Source of the DNA: Acidobacteriaceae bacterium
Lineage (GTDB): Bacteria > Acidobacteriota > Terriglobia > Bryobacterales > Bryobacteraceae
Assembly: GCA_019239585.1 (NCBI GenBank)
Contig: JAFAZU010000476.1
Location: 1 to 28,254 of the forward strand
Direction: 5' to 3'
DNA length: 28,254 bases
The notes beneath the pieces are model-generated. The model did no database searches and was not told the DNA's origin. It worked only from the letters and a program-made list of their open reading frames with translations. A program made the position numbers and the translations under genes. Positions 14,528 to 23,127 of this stretch are shown here, one piece after another; position 1 is the first letter of the stretch, and each line of letters opens with the position of its first letter.

Positions 14528-15937
14528 ATGCAAAACACTTTGATGGACCGAGCCTTATATGCCGTTCGATTTACGGCTGATCAGCTCGGTGTTACCCAAC
14601 GCATTCCGGCGAGTTGGCGAAGCGTGCTGGACCGCTCCGTTCAACAACGGATCGCCAGCGGAGCTGCCTGGTCTCTCGTCGGAGCTGGGTTTCAAAGCGG
14701 CTTTACCATGGTGAGCAACATTGCCTGTGCGCGGCTTCTTAATTCCGTCGACTACGGGCAGCTGGGAATTGTGCTGTCCACAATCAATCTTTGTACGGCT
14801 TTGTTCACCTCGGGCTTGAGCATGACCGCAACCCGATACGTCGCCGAGTACCGGGACGCCGCGCCGCGCCGCGCTGGCACAATTATCGGTCTGTCGACGG
14901 CTACCTCTCTGGCAGTTGGCGCTTTGATCGCTATGATCGTGTGCTTGCTTGCTCCGTGGTTGAGTCGTGATGTCCTACATGGACGAGGGGTCGAGAGGGC
15001 ACTAACTCTTGGAGCTGTCTCCATGCTTTTTGCAGCGATAAACGGCTCTCAAATGGGAGCCTTGAGCGGCTTTGAGGCGTTTCGCTCGCTTGCCATAGGT
15101 AACTTTGCTCGTGGCGTGTCGGTGCTCGTCTTCGTGACGATGGGCGCTGCCTTTTGGGGACTGAACGGCGCGTTGGTTGGTTACATCATTGTGAGTGCGT
15201 TGACCGCCCTGTTTTACCAAATCATGGTGCGGCGCCGAGCTTTCGCCAAAGGGGTTCCTATCTCGTACTGCTTTAGCCGGCAAGATTTTAGAGTTCTATG
15301 GCGCTTTACAATTCCTGTTCTTCTCACCACTTCCGTGTTTACTCCCGCTGCCTGGTGGAGCAATGTGCTGCTCGTTCGCCGGAGCGGTTACGCGGAGTCC
15401 GGCATCTTTAGCGCAGTTTATACGTGGCAGACGCTCATCCTCTTCTTTCCTCTGGCCGTCTCCAGCATCGGCCTGCCCATGCTTTCGAACCTGCGAACGG
15501 AAGGGAACATGGCCAAATATAAAAAATTGCTGGGCATCATGTTTCTGCTCATTCCAGCGCCAGCCATCATCGCGGCTGTTCCAGTTGCCCTCTGTTCGCC
15601 TTGGATCATGAACCTTTACGGGGCCTCATTCCATCACGGCGCTCCCGCTCTTACACTGATCAGCATAGCTGCCGTCCTTTCAGCGTGCAACATTCCAGTT
15701 GGTCATGCCCTTTGGTCACTCAATGCGACAATCCCCGCCATTCTTCTCGCGCTGCTGAATGGCGGAACACTGATCATTGCGGCTCATGCGCTCGCCACGA
15801 AAGGCGCTGCCGGACTGGCGAGCGCGTACGTCATAATGACTGTTTTTCAAAGCATTGCCAGCGCCCTCTTCATGACTTGGCTTTTGCGGAAGAAGCTCCC
15901 CAATGCTTCAGCATCTCCGGAGTTCGCTCTGGCATGA
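14528..15937 (+). CDS. Lipid-linked oligosaccharide flippase (Wzx-like, MOP superfamily)
   Basis: Multi-pass membrane protein that moves undecaprenyl-PP-linked repeat units to the periplasmic face. I chose the ATG at 14528 (MQNTLMDRAL), preceded by CGGGAT, giving 469 residues; an in-frame GTG-type extension to 14375 would run into the epimerase gene. The N-terminal IASGAAWSLVGAGFQSGFTMVSNIACARLL and the phrase DYGQLGIVLSTINL are typical of the polysaccharide biosynthesis (MATE-like) family. About a dozen hydrophobic helices follow with short basic loops, and a C-terminal cytoplasmic tail. Its stop overlaps the ATG of the polymerase gene by four bases (ATGA), showing co-translation. Confidence 0.9.
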   Translation: MQNTLMDRALYAVRFTADQLGVTQRIPASWRSVLDRSVQQRIASGAAWSLVGAGFQSGFTMVSNIACARLLNSVDYGQLGIVLSTINLCTALFTSGLSMTATRYVAEYRDAAPRRAGTIIGLSTATSLAVGALIAMIVCLLAPWLSRDVLHGRGVERALTLGAVSMLFAAINGSQMGALSGFEAFRSLAIGNFARGVSVLVFVTMGAAFWGLNGALVGYIIVSALTALFYQIMVRRRAFAKGVPISYCFSRQDFRVLWRFTIPVLLTTSVFTPAAWWSNVLLVRRSGYAESGIFSAVYTWQTLILFFPLAVSSIGLPMLSNLRTEGNMAKYKKLLGIMFLLIPAPAIIAAVPVALCSPWIMNLYGASFHHGAPALTLISIAAVLSACNIPVGHALWSLNATIPAILLALLNGGTLIIAAHALATKGAAGLASAYVIMTVFQSIASALFMTWLLRKKLPNASASPEFALA

Positions 15938-17253
15938 CTACATCCCAACCCCATCCTGCTATCAGTCGTGTCGAAGCCATAAAATCGCTTCAACTCTCAC
16001 TGGCTCCGAATCGCTTTGCTCTAGCGCTTTTGATCGTTTCAATAGCAACAGCTCTGGTTCAGGTGATCAGTTATCAATCGTCTCTTAAAGCTCAGGCAGG
16101 GTCTAATCCAAATTTCTTCTTAGTGGAAGTTCAAAAAACACCCTTATATTACACTGCATATGCAATACAGCTCGCTCTTGCTTTTTCAGCCGGGTTGATC
16201 GCCATAATTTCAACTAATTTCCGGACCATTGATCGCACCTATCTGATACGGTTTTGGTTCTTAATTGCAGCTGCTCTGCTCATGGCAGCAAAAGGTTATA
16301 CGGTTGCTGACTTGTACTCGTCCAAACTTGTGGACTCTACCGGTCCGGTCCCATTCCTGTTTTTTGTTCTTGTATTCATCGGAGCGAACAAAAATAACTG
16401 GCGTGTTCTCGAAAAAGTAATTGCAATAGAGTCAGTTTTGCTGTGCTGTCTAGTCGCAATTGGCCTTTTTAACTTGCATACTTTCACACGTTACGAGGCA
16501 GTTATCACAATAACAGGCTACCTGAACATTTTATTCTGGCCTGCAGCCTGGATTGTCTTAAAACCCTACCCACAAAATTCTTGGTTCCGACATCTCCGGT
16601 TCGGTCCGATGCTTGTCTATGTAGTGGGGAGCACTTTCGTCCAAACACGCCTTAACTTCGTCATGATCTTCGCTCTAATGATTGTCTACGCCTACATCCA
16701 GCGTAAGCGACGCGTGCCACAAGCAATGACTTGGTTGCTTTGGGCGTTCTTGGCTGTCTGGGTGTGTTTATTTGTCGCTACTTTTCTACGAGACTCGAAA
16801 GGTTACGAGATATTTAACAATATTGCCAGGTCCTTTTACTCGAGGCTAGATGAAGATACAAGAACGGGACAAGTACGCTCCTTTGCTCAAAGCGTGAGAG
16901 TTGAAGAGCTATTACTCGGTAGAGGATCATTTGCCAAATGGGATTGGGATGGATTGTTATGGAAGGGCGGTACGGACATAGGGTACCTCACTCTGCTTTT
17001 CTACGGCGGCTTGCCTCTACTTATAGGCTATATCGCTGTACAAGTTATTCCGTCTCTATACTTGTTCAGCAATGATATCGAAGATTGGCAGATTGCATCG
17101 GCCGGTGTCGTTCTCTTATTTGCTATACGAATGTTTTCCTCCTCGTACCCGGGAGAAAATCCCGAATCTTATTGCCTGTTGTTATGCACGGGAGCGTGCA
17201 TTTACAGGTCGCCTTGGCCTCGTTCTCAACGTTTTATTGGAGCCATGAACTAA
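15934..17253 (+). CDS. Wzy-like polysaccharide polymerase (putative)
   Basis: Integral membrane protein of 439 residues starting at the ATG at 15934, which overlaps the Wzx stop. It has about ten hydrophobic helices and one longer hydrophilic stretch around FLRDSKGYEIFNNIARSFY...DEDTRTGQVRSF, followed by LLGRGSFAKWDWDG and GTDIGYLTLLFYGGLPLL. That layout, with a G-rich motif before the last helices, matches O-antigen/EPS polymerases, which are otherwise poorly conserved. The call rests on topology plus position beside Wzx. The gene looks more AT-rich than its neighbours, as is common for Wzy genes, suggesting separate ancestry. A ligase of the WaaL type is the main alternative. Confidence 0.75.
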   Translation: MTTSQPHPAISRVEAIKSLQLSLAPNRFALALLIVSIATALVQVISYQSSLKAQAGSNPNFFLVEVQKTPLYYTAYAIQLALAFSAGLIAIISTNFRTIDRTYLIRFWFLIAAALLMAAKGYTVADLYSSKLVDSTGPVPFLFFVLVFIGANKNNWRVLEKVIAIESVLLCCLVAIGLFNLHTFTRYEAVITITGYLNILFWPAAWIVLKPYPQNSWFRHLRFGPMLVYVVGSTFVQTRLNFVMIFALMIVYAYIQRKRRVPQAMTWLLWAFLAVWVCLFVATFLRDSKGYEIFNNIARSFYSRLDEDTRTGQVRSFAQSVRVEELLLGRGSFAKWDWDGLLWKGGTDIGYLTLLFYGGLPLLIGYIAVQVIPSLYLFSNDIEDWQIASAGVVLLFAIRMFSSSYPGENPESYCLLLCTGACIYRSPWPRSQRFIGAMN

Positions 17254-17263
17254 ATCCAAAGCT

Positions 17264-18538
17264 ATGCGCATACTTTGGTTTACAAACGATCCGATGCCGG
17301 CGGTGAACAAACGTCTCGGCAAGCCGGTTGCCTCCGGCACTGGACACTGGATGCCCAGCTTGCTTGATCATCTCGTGGAGTCTCCCGATACGGAAGTTGA
17401 AATTGCAACGGCATATCCCGGCGCTAAAGACGATCAATTCACGGATGATTGCGTAAGGTATTTTGTCATTGGGCAACCCAAGCGGCCTGGAATCTTCTTT
17501 GATTGTCGTCCAGGAGACTTAAGCGCCTGCGCGGCTCTTGTTCGTGAAAGAGCGGCGGATATCGTTCATATCCACGGTACAGAGCGGTTCTATGGGCTTC
17601 TTGCCGCACGCAAGCTAATTCAGGCACCCTGCGTCATCTCGATACAGGGTTTACTTGGCGCTTGCCGAGACGCTTTCTTCGGTTCTCTTTCAGCAGGCGC
17701 TATCTGGAAAGCCAACCGATTGCTGGAATTAGCAACTCGTCGCGGGTTAATCTGGCTTTATCTTGACTATGCTCGCGCAGCTCGGCACGAACACGAAATC
17801 CTGAGTGGAGCTAAGTCATTTATGGGCCGCACGGACTGGGACCGAGCTCACCTCAAAAGCGTAAATCCGAGTGCCAGCTATTACCACACGGGCGAACTGC
17901 TCCGGTCGGTTTTCATGCAGAACCGATGGAATCTGCAGGAGTGTCAACGACGGACGATTCTATTTACAAAATTTGGCCGCGCACCCTATCGCGGCACTGA
18001 GTTGCTCCTGAAAGCAATGCTCATTGTGCGTCGCCAATTTCCTGATGTGAAGCTTCGGCTTGTGGATCACGTTAACACAAGGCGCGGATATGACCGCTTT
18101 CTGTACCGCACAATTTGTGACAGCGAATTACAAAAAAATGTGGAAGTGCTTGGATACTTGGACGCCCCTAGCTTGGCTACTGAGCTATGCCGCACGCATG
18201 TGTTTACCATCACATCTTACGTCGAAAACAGCCCGAATAGCCTGTGTGAGGCAATGCAGGTTGGCGTGCCTTGTGTCGCGACCTATGCAGGCGGCATCCC
18301 GAGTCTCATCGAACACCGCCGAACAGGACTTTTAGTCCCGAAAGGTGATGCACAGGTTCTTGCCGATTCCGTTATGAATGTTTTTCGGAACGATGAACTC
18401 GCGATGCGCTTAAGCCGTGCTGCAAGAAACGAGGCCCTGGAGAGACACGCTCCGCAGCGGGTTTTATCTCAGGTCATGAATACATACAACGATGTCATCG
18501 CGAATGGCCAGCTTGTTTCAAGGCTGGTCGCAGTCTAA
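17264..18538 (+). CDS. GT4-family glycosyltransferase
   Basis: Second stand-alone GT-B glycosyltransferase, 424 residues, starting ten bases after the polymerase gene. The N-terminal MRILWFTNDPMP and the later DIVHIHGTERFYGLLAARKL belong to the acceptor-binding domain. The C-terminal domain contains LFTKFGRAPYRGTELLLKAM, VEVLGYLD and the E-x7-E signature ENSPNSLCE (E321, E329), followed by GVPCVATYAGGIPSLI and the TGLLVPKGD loop. It should add one residue of the repeat unit at the cytoplasmic face. Donor unknown. Confidence 0.9.
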   Translation: MRILWFTNDPMPAVNKRLGKPVASGTGHWMPSLLDHLVESPDTEVEIATAYPGAKDDQFTDDCVRYFVIGQPKRPGIFFDCRPGDLSACAALVRERAADIVHIHGTERFYGLLAARKLIQAPCVISIQGLLGACRDAFFGSLSAGAIWKANRLLELATRRGLIWLYLDYARAARHEHEILSGAKSFMGRTDWDRAHLKSVNPSASYYHTGELLRSVFMQNRWNLQECQRRTILFTKFGRAPYRGTELLLKAMLIVRRQFPDVKLRLVDHVNTRRGYDRFLYRTICDSELQKNVEVLGYLDAPSLATELCRTHVFTITSYVENSPNSLCEAMQVGVPCVATYAGGIPSLIEHRRTGLLVPKGDAQVLADSVMNVFRNDELAMRLSRAARNEALERHAPQRVLSQVMNTYNDVIANGQLVSRLVAV

Positions 18539-18595
18539 GTAATTACTTCTTGCTTTTCCATAAATCCTTTCTGTCCTGGAGAACTGCATCTACTA

Positions 18596-20725
18596 ATGGT
18601 CTCTTCCGCTTCGCGCTTTCCTGAATACCAGGTTGTTTGCATCTGTGGCGGGCACGGATTCCCGCACGGCACGGCAACCGCTGCCCGGATTACCTTGATT
18701 GGTCGCGCTCTGCAACAGGCTGGCGTTCCGTTCCGTCTTCTGCACTGCGGTCCGAGTCCCATCGCCGTGAACACCGATAGAACAGGCACTCATGAAGGAA
18801 TTCCTTTTCAATACACGACGACGACCCGACGGCCCAGCAACAAATTTCTCCGCTTCCTGGTCTATCTGTGGGCCGTAGCGGAACTCACGCTCCGGCTGGT
18901 TAGGCTATGGCCTTTCCGTCGCTCAACGGTCATTTATCTTTATTTGATGGAGGGCCCGCTGGTCCTCTATGTTGGATTGCTTTCCCGATGTTTAGGGATT
19001 CCCATTGTTCAAGAACTCTGCGAATGGCTGCCCGGTGATCCTTGTTCTAACCGCTTCACGAATTGGCTTCACAAAAAAGCTATGTTCCAATCGGCAGCCG
19101 GCGCTCTGGTCATATCGAAAGCCATTGAGAAACGTGTTCGCGAACGATGTACGACGTATGGTCTTGATGTACGGGTTCTTCGGATACCAGCTCTAATCGA
19201 CCCCGCGCCATTTCTGTCGGCTTCTCAATGCACGGATTTGGACACCTCTGTTATTTCCGAGTTCCTGTATTGCGGGACGTGGACCAATGACATTTTTTTT
19301 GTGATTCGCGCCTTCCAGCTAGTACGCCTGAGCGGCTATCAGTGCCGGCTTCGTCTTCTGGTTGGGGCTAATGACGGGATAATTCCCTCCATCATTGAGT
19401 ACGCTGCCGCGCAGGGGATTTCTTCTCAGGATTTTACTTTAATGGGCTACGTCGATGTGTCTGCTTTAGGGGCGTTATATCGGTCGGCGATTGCTCTCCT
19501 GATGCCGCTTCGGAACGATGATCGCTCTGTGACCCGGCTGCCCAACAAAATGAGCGAATACCTTGCATCCGGGCGACCTATTGTCACCTCCGAAATAGGT
19601 GATTGTGTCGATCTGCTGACCGATAACGTGAACGCATACATGGCTAAGCCGGGCGATGAACGGAGTTTCGCCGATAAGATGATAGCCGTTCTTGACCAGC
19701 CCGCACGAGCGACGGAGATTGGCGCTGCCGGTCAGCGAATCTGCTTATCTCATTTAGATTTCCGGCCATACTCCGGCGTCTTGTCCTCCTTTTTCTCTGA
19801 TTGCATCAATGGCAAAAGAAATGCTCTAAATTTTCCATCTTTATTTCACCTACGGCTCTCCATGATTTTGCGAAATTTGCTCTGTGGTTTATTTGCCTCC
19901 TTGATCGTAATCTCCGGGCGCACCCGGACGGCTAAGAAGAATGCTTTAAATAGCCATGCTGTAACTTCGATCTACTTTCACAATCCAAATAAAAGGCTGT
20001 TTACCAAGTGTGTGCGATGGCTGAAAAGACAAGGCTATGTATTCATCAGCATTAGGCAATTAATCGATATCGTGCATGGCCGTTTGCTGCCGCCAAAGGG
20101 CGCTGTCTGGTTATCTTTTGACGATGGATTCAAAGAACTTCTTACCTCTGTCGTGCCGGTTGTGCGGCAGGAAAAAGTTTCCGTCACAATCTTTGTCTCT
20201 CCGGGGATCATTGCGGAAGATGGGCTCTTCCCTTGGCTGCACCGTGATGGTTCCGGCCCGTCTCGCAACGATCTGATAAAGACTGGTGTTCGGGACGCCA
20301 TGACCGTGTCCGAACTGAAAGAGATAGCAAAGTATCCGGAAGTGGGTATCGGCTCCCACACCGTAAATCATGTAATTACCGTCAATCTCGACGATGCTGA
20401 GCTTTGCTATGAGATTGGGGAATCAAAGCGTCAGTTAGAAGCCTGGCTAGGCTCGCCTGTTACTTCATTTGCTTATCCTGTAGGCCAATTCGATGGGCGG
20501 GAAGGGAAGATACTCTCTAAGTGCGGCTATGAAATTGCTGCCACTACGGTAGCAGCCCGGATATTGAACACCTCTTATCAATTTGAGATACCCAGATTCC
20601 ATGTGGGAGATAACATCCCATTTTCTGAAGCCGTTTGCAACATGGTGGGAGTGTGGCGCCCGGTTATTGATCCTCCCAAAAGATTTCTTCGGCGCTGGCG
20701 CGTGCTTTCCAACGCTTTCCACTGA
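18596..20725 (+). CDS. Bifunctional GT4 glycosyltransferase - polysaccharide deacetylase (CE4) fusion
   Basis: A 709-residue single reading frame with two enzyme parts. Residues 1 to about 400 form a GT4-like glycosyltransferase (ICGGHGFPHGTATAARITLIGRAL; later MPLRNDDRSVTRLPNKMSEYLASGRPIV). A hydrophobic linker follows at about 415-435. From about 450 a NodB-homology deacetylase appears: LSFDDGF (D509, D510), the metal site GSHTVNH (H588, H592) and FAYPVGQFDGREG. The catalytic Asp and the HxxxH metal pair are present, so the deacetylase looks competent to remove N-acetyl groups. No stop or frameshift separates the halves. The fusion would couple sugar addition with deacetylation, probably at the inner membrane. 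Whether the linker crosses the membrane, which would put the halves on opposite sides, is undecided. Confidence 0.87.
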   Translation: MVSSASRFPEYQVVCICGGHGFPHGTATAARITLIGRALQQAGVPFRLLHCGPSPIAVNTDRTGTHEGIPFQYTTTTRRPSNKFLRFLVYLWAVAELTLRLVRLWPFRRSTVIYLYLMEGPLVLYVGLLSRCLGIPIVQELCEWLPGDPCSNRFTNWLHKKAMFQSAAGALVISKAIEKRVRERCTTYGLDVRVLRIPALIDPAPFLSASQCTDLDTSVISEFLYCGTWTNDIFFVIRAFQLVRLSGYQCRLRLLVGANDGIIPSIIEYAAAQGISSQDFTLMGYVDVSALGALYRSAIALLMPLRNDDRSVTRLPNKMSEYLASGRPIVTSEIGDCVDLLTDNVNAYMAKPGDERSFADKMIAVLDQPARATEIGAAGQRICLSHLDFRPYSGVLSSFFSDCINGKRNALNFPSLFHLRLSMILRNLLCGLFASLIVISGRTRTAKKNALNSHAVTSIYFHNPNKRLFTKCVRWLKRQGYVFISIRQLIDIVHGRLLPPKGAVWLSFDDGFKELLTSVVPVVRQEKVSVTIFVSPGIIAEDGLFPWLHRDGSGPSRNDLIKTGVRDAMTVSELKEIAKYPEVGIGSHTVNHVITVNLDDAELCYEIGESKRQLEAWLGSPVTSFAYPVGQFDGREGKILSKCGYEIAATTVAARILNTSYQFEIPRFHVGDNIPFSEAVCNMVGVWRPVIDPPKRFLRRWRVLSNAFH

Positions 20726-20757
20726 ACTTAAGTGTCTTCTCTCTCGATGGACCAGCC

Positions 20758-22239
20758 ATGAATGTTAAAGTTCTTCTGCTTATTTCTCTCGTTTTTTGCT
20801 CTTTTCTTCTATCGGCCCTGTTTACTCCCGCTTTCCGGAGATTCGCTCTCTGGCGGAATTGGGTCGATCAGCCGGACGGCTTTCGCAAAATGCACAAAAT
20901 TCCCATGGTGCGTATCGGCGGCGCTCCGATTGTGCTTGCCTATATCTGCTCCTTGGGAGCGCTACTTTGCCTGGGCGCAAACTTTGTGTTCACTGGGCAA
21001 CCACCTTTGCCGCTCCTCTGGATTCTGTTGCCCTCAGCCGTGCTGGTCCTTGCAATGGGCTTGCTGGATGATGTCATCGGTCTGAAACCGTGGCACAAGC
21101 TGGCTGGAGAAGTTATCGCGGCTAGTCTCGTATACCTCGGCGGTATTCGTATCCAGAATTTGGGGGGACACCCATATGGACAGTTTTTAGCATTTATCAT
21201 CACAATCGTTTGGCTTGTCGGATGCACAAACGCTTTCAACTTGATTGATGGCCTGGACGGATTGGCCGCCGGAGTCGGGCTTATTGCCTCAGCCGCCACT
21301 TTGGCGGGCGGACTTATTCGCGGCGATATGGGGCTGGCGATTGCTACCGCGCCGCTGGTAGGAGCATTACTAGGGTTTTTGCGGTTTAACTTCAACCCGG
21401 CATCGATTTTCCTGGGCGACGGCGGAAGCCTTTGGGTAGGTTTCATGCTGGCCTGTTATGGAGTGATCTGGAGTCAGAAATCCGTGACGGCGCTCAGCAT
21501 TACGGCGCCCATCATGGCGATGGCCATCCCGCTGCTTGATACGTCGCTCTCGATTGCGCGCCGATTTCTTCGTTGTGAGCCCATCTTCCGGGCAGATCGA
21601 GGTCACATTCACCATCGCCTGCTCGATCGCGGCCTTGCGCCGCGCCACGTGACGCTGCTTCTCTACGGAGCCAGCTGTGTAGGCGCCGTGTTCTCGATTC
21701 TGCAAAGCACTGCTCCTAACCAGATACGCTTGCTGATCATTGGAGCGTTCTGCATCATGGTCTGGATTGGCATTTATCAACTGGGTTATCAGGAATTTGG
21801 AATTGCTGCGCGGCTGGTCCGTCGCAATGTGATTGGATCGATGGTGAAAACACAATTTTCGTTGCGCCAGTATGAGCAGCTCTTTAACTCCGTGAACACA
21901 GTTGATGAATGTTGGCACACACTCCGTACCATTGCCGGCGAGCTTGGATTCAGCGAAGTCGAACTGCAGCTTGCCGGCCGTAACTATCAAGAGCATCTGT
22001 GCAAATCAGCCAATGGAGATTGGATGCTCCAGGTGCCACTCTCTGATTCCGAGTACGTTCGTCTTCTCTGCCGTTTCGAATTTGCCAAGATAGAGCCGCT
22101 GATTGCCCCGTGGGTGGATCTCCTTCATAGGTGCTTATCGGCAAAAGCCGCTCTGCTCACTGCTACTCACGAGATCCATCTTGCTCAAACCGAGGCGGCA
22201 AAAGATTGCTATGCACTGTCAACCGGGCATGGATCATAA
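20758..22239 (+). CDS. WecA-like undecaprenyl-phosphate sugar-1-phosphate transferase with soluble C-terminal extension
   Basis: Polytopic enzyme that starts repeat-unit synthesis by putting a HexNAc-1-P (GlcNAc in WecA) onto undecaprenyl phosphate. Motifs of the MraY/WecA family are all visible: FRKMHKIPMVRIGGAPI (42-57), LLDDVIGL (102-109, D104/D105), NAFNLIDGLDGLAAG (158-172), FLGDGGSLWVG (218-228) and RGHIHHRLL (281-289), the carbohydrate-recognition loop of WecA-type enzymes. About eleven membrane segments end near residue 345. A soluble tail of about 130 residues (360-493) is additional to WecA and I do not recognise it. Together with the WecB and WecG homologues it defines the first steps of the pathway. 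It closes the glycan operon. Confidence 0.92.
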   Translation: MNVKVLLLISLVFCSFLLSALFTPAFRRFALWRNWVDQPDGFRKMHKIPMVRIGGAPIVLAYICSLGALLCLGANFVFTGQPPLPLLWILLPSAVLVLAMGLLDDVIGLKPWHKLAGEVIAASLVYLGGIRIQNLGGHPYGQFLAFIITIVWLVGCTNAFNLIDGLDGLAAGVGLIASAATLAGGLIRGDMGLAIATAPLVGALLGFLRFNFNPASIFLGDGGSLWVGFMLACYGVIWSQKSVTALSITAPIMAMAIPLLDTSLSIARRFLRCEPIFRADRGHIHHRLLDRGLAPRHVTLLLYGASCVGAVFSILQSTAPNQIRLLIIGAFCIMVWIGIYQLGYQEFGIAARLVRRNVIGSMVKTQFSLRQYEQLFNSVNTVDECWHTLRTIAGELGFSEVELQLAGRNYQEHLCKSANGDWMLQVPLSDSEYVRLLCRFEFAKIEPLIAPWVDLLHRCLSAKAALLTATHEIHLAQTEAAKDCYALSTGHGS

Positions 22240-22422
22240 AACCAGCTTTGTTTCATGCCTGGATTTCGTGAGTATTCCAGGATTTATTGCCTAAAGCAAA
22301 TCCTTTTCTGCTACTCAGAATGCCTGTCTTCTCAAATGGGCCTGGCGAACAGTCTATTTGTTAACCGGAACCCAAAAAATGTCTAACTTACAACATCAAA
22401 TCCAGCGAGGTTAATTTATTTC
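22240..22422 (+). promoter_or_regulatory. Gap between glycan operon and ACP operon; likely promoter region
   Basis: This 183-bp region has no gene. A small inverted repeat, CCTGGA (22258-22263) and TCCAGG (22276-22281), followed by ATTTATTG, might be a weak terminator for the preceding operon. The 3' part is AT-rich and ends with GCGAGGTTAATTTATTTC before the ATG at 22423, so the GAGG is spaced rather far from the start. The gap is the natural site for a promoter of the next operon, but no clear -35/-10 pair is visible. Confidence 0.35.
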
Positions 22423-23106
22423 ATGAACTGTACAACTTCCGTTTCCGTAGCTCCAAGCAGAGCTCAAACAGACTCAATCAAAGCGTATCTGGAGGGCGTA
22501 ACTAACAGTCTGCTAGCGTCACTCCCAGACGCTGCAAATCTTTCCCCCAGCGAAAGACGCGGGATCATCGCCCGCTATACGGCTGTGCTGGAAGGGAACT
22601 TTATCTACTGGATGACTGGAGCTTATCTGGCGGCACGGTCGGAGGAAGCTCGATCCATCATCACGGACAACCTTCTTGAAGAAGTGCGTGACTCTCATCC
22701 AGCCATGCTGCGACGATTTGTGGTGGCCGCTGATGCCCTGCCGACCGATACGGATGCCATAGCGGTAGCGCCCGATTTGAACGGGGTTCGGCTGTTTATT
22801 GGACGCCTTTCTCCGGTTCCGATTCTCGTTACCATGGCCTTCTTCGAAAGTTGGATCCAGCGCTTCATGGCGTACTTAGAGGAGTTGGCCATGCGGCAAG
22901 GATCCTTCGAGAATGAATATACGCAAGTCCACGGCGTGTGCGACATTGCCCATTCTGAAGGGCTTTTCCACGCGCTACAGGCGGAGATGGCGCGTGCCAG
23001 TGACTCGCATGAGTCAGAGAGGTCCCTTTATGAGGGAGTTCACTTGCTCCGGGCGCTGATCGAGAGCATCTTTACCGGTCGATCGTCCATGGCATTGGCA
23101 GCGTAG
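22423..23106 (+). CDS. Haem-oxygenase-like diiron oxidase (HDO) family protein
   Basis: All-helical 227-residue protein resembling the TenA/PqqC-like HDO family (iron-containing redox enzymes; UndA, BesC and the SznF central domain are characterised members). Candidate metal ligands sit in the expected helices: E57 in VLEGNF, E86/E87 and H92 in NLLEEVRDSHPAML, E142 in FFESWI, and H170/D174/H177 in VHGVCDIAH, the H-x3-D-x2-H pattern of the last ligand helix. Such enzymes bind two irons and use O2 for oxidative C-C cleavage, desaturation or N-oxygenation. It begins an operon with an ACP, two AMP-ligases and a reductase, so the substrate may be carrier-bound. Family assignment is by motif and fold pattern; the reaction is unknown. 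Confidence 0.72.
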   Translation: MNCTTSVSVAPSRAQTDSIKAYLEGVTNSLLASLPDAANLSPSERRGIIARYTAVLEGNFIYWMTGAYLAARSEEARSIITDNLLEEVRDSHPAMLRRFVVAADALPTDTDAIAVAPDLNGVRLFIGRLSPVPILVTMAFFESWIQRFMAYLEELAMRQGSFENEYTQVHGVCDIAHSEGLFHALQAEMARASDSHESERSLYEGVHLLRALIESIFTGRSSMALAA

Positions 23107-23127
23107 CCCGGTTAAGGTGCTTACAGA

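Noticed and set aside
21370..21996. 208-codon - strand frame
   Set aside because: Lies opposite the WecA-like gene and has no motif; shadow of a real gene.
1475..22239. Possible exosortase/PEP-CTERM system, suggested by the EPS genes, amidotransferase and deacetylase
   Set aside because: No exosortase, PEP-CTERM sorting signal or PrsK/PrsR-type regulator is seen in the window.
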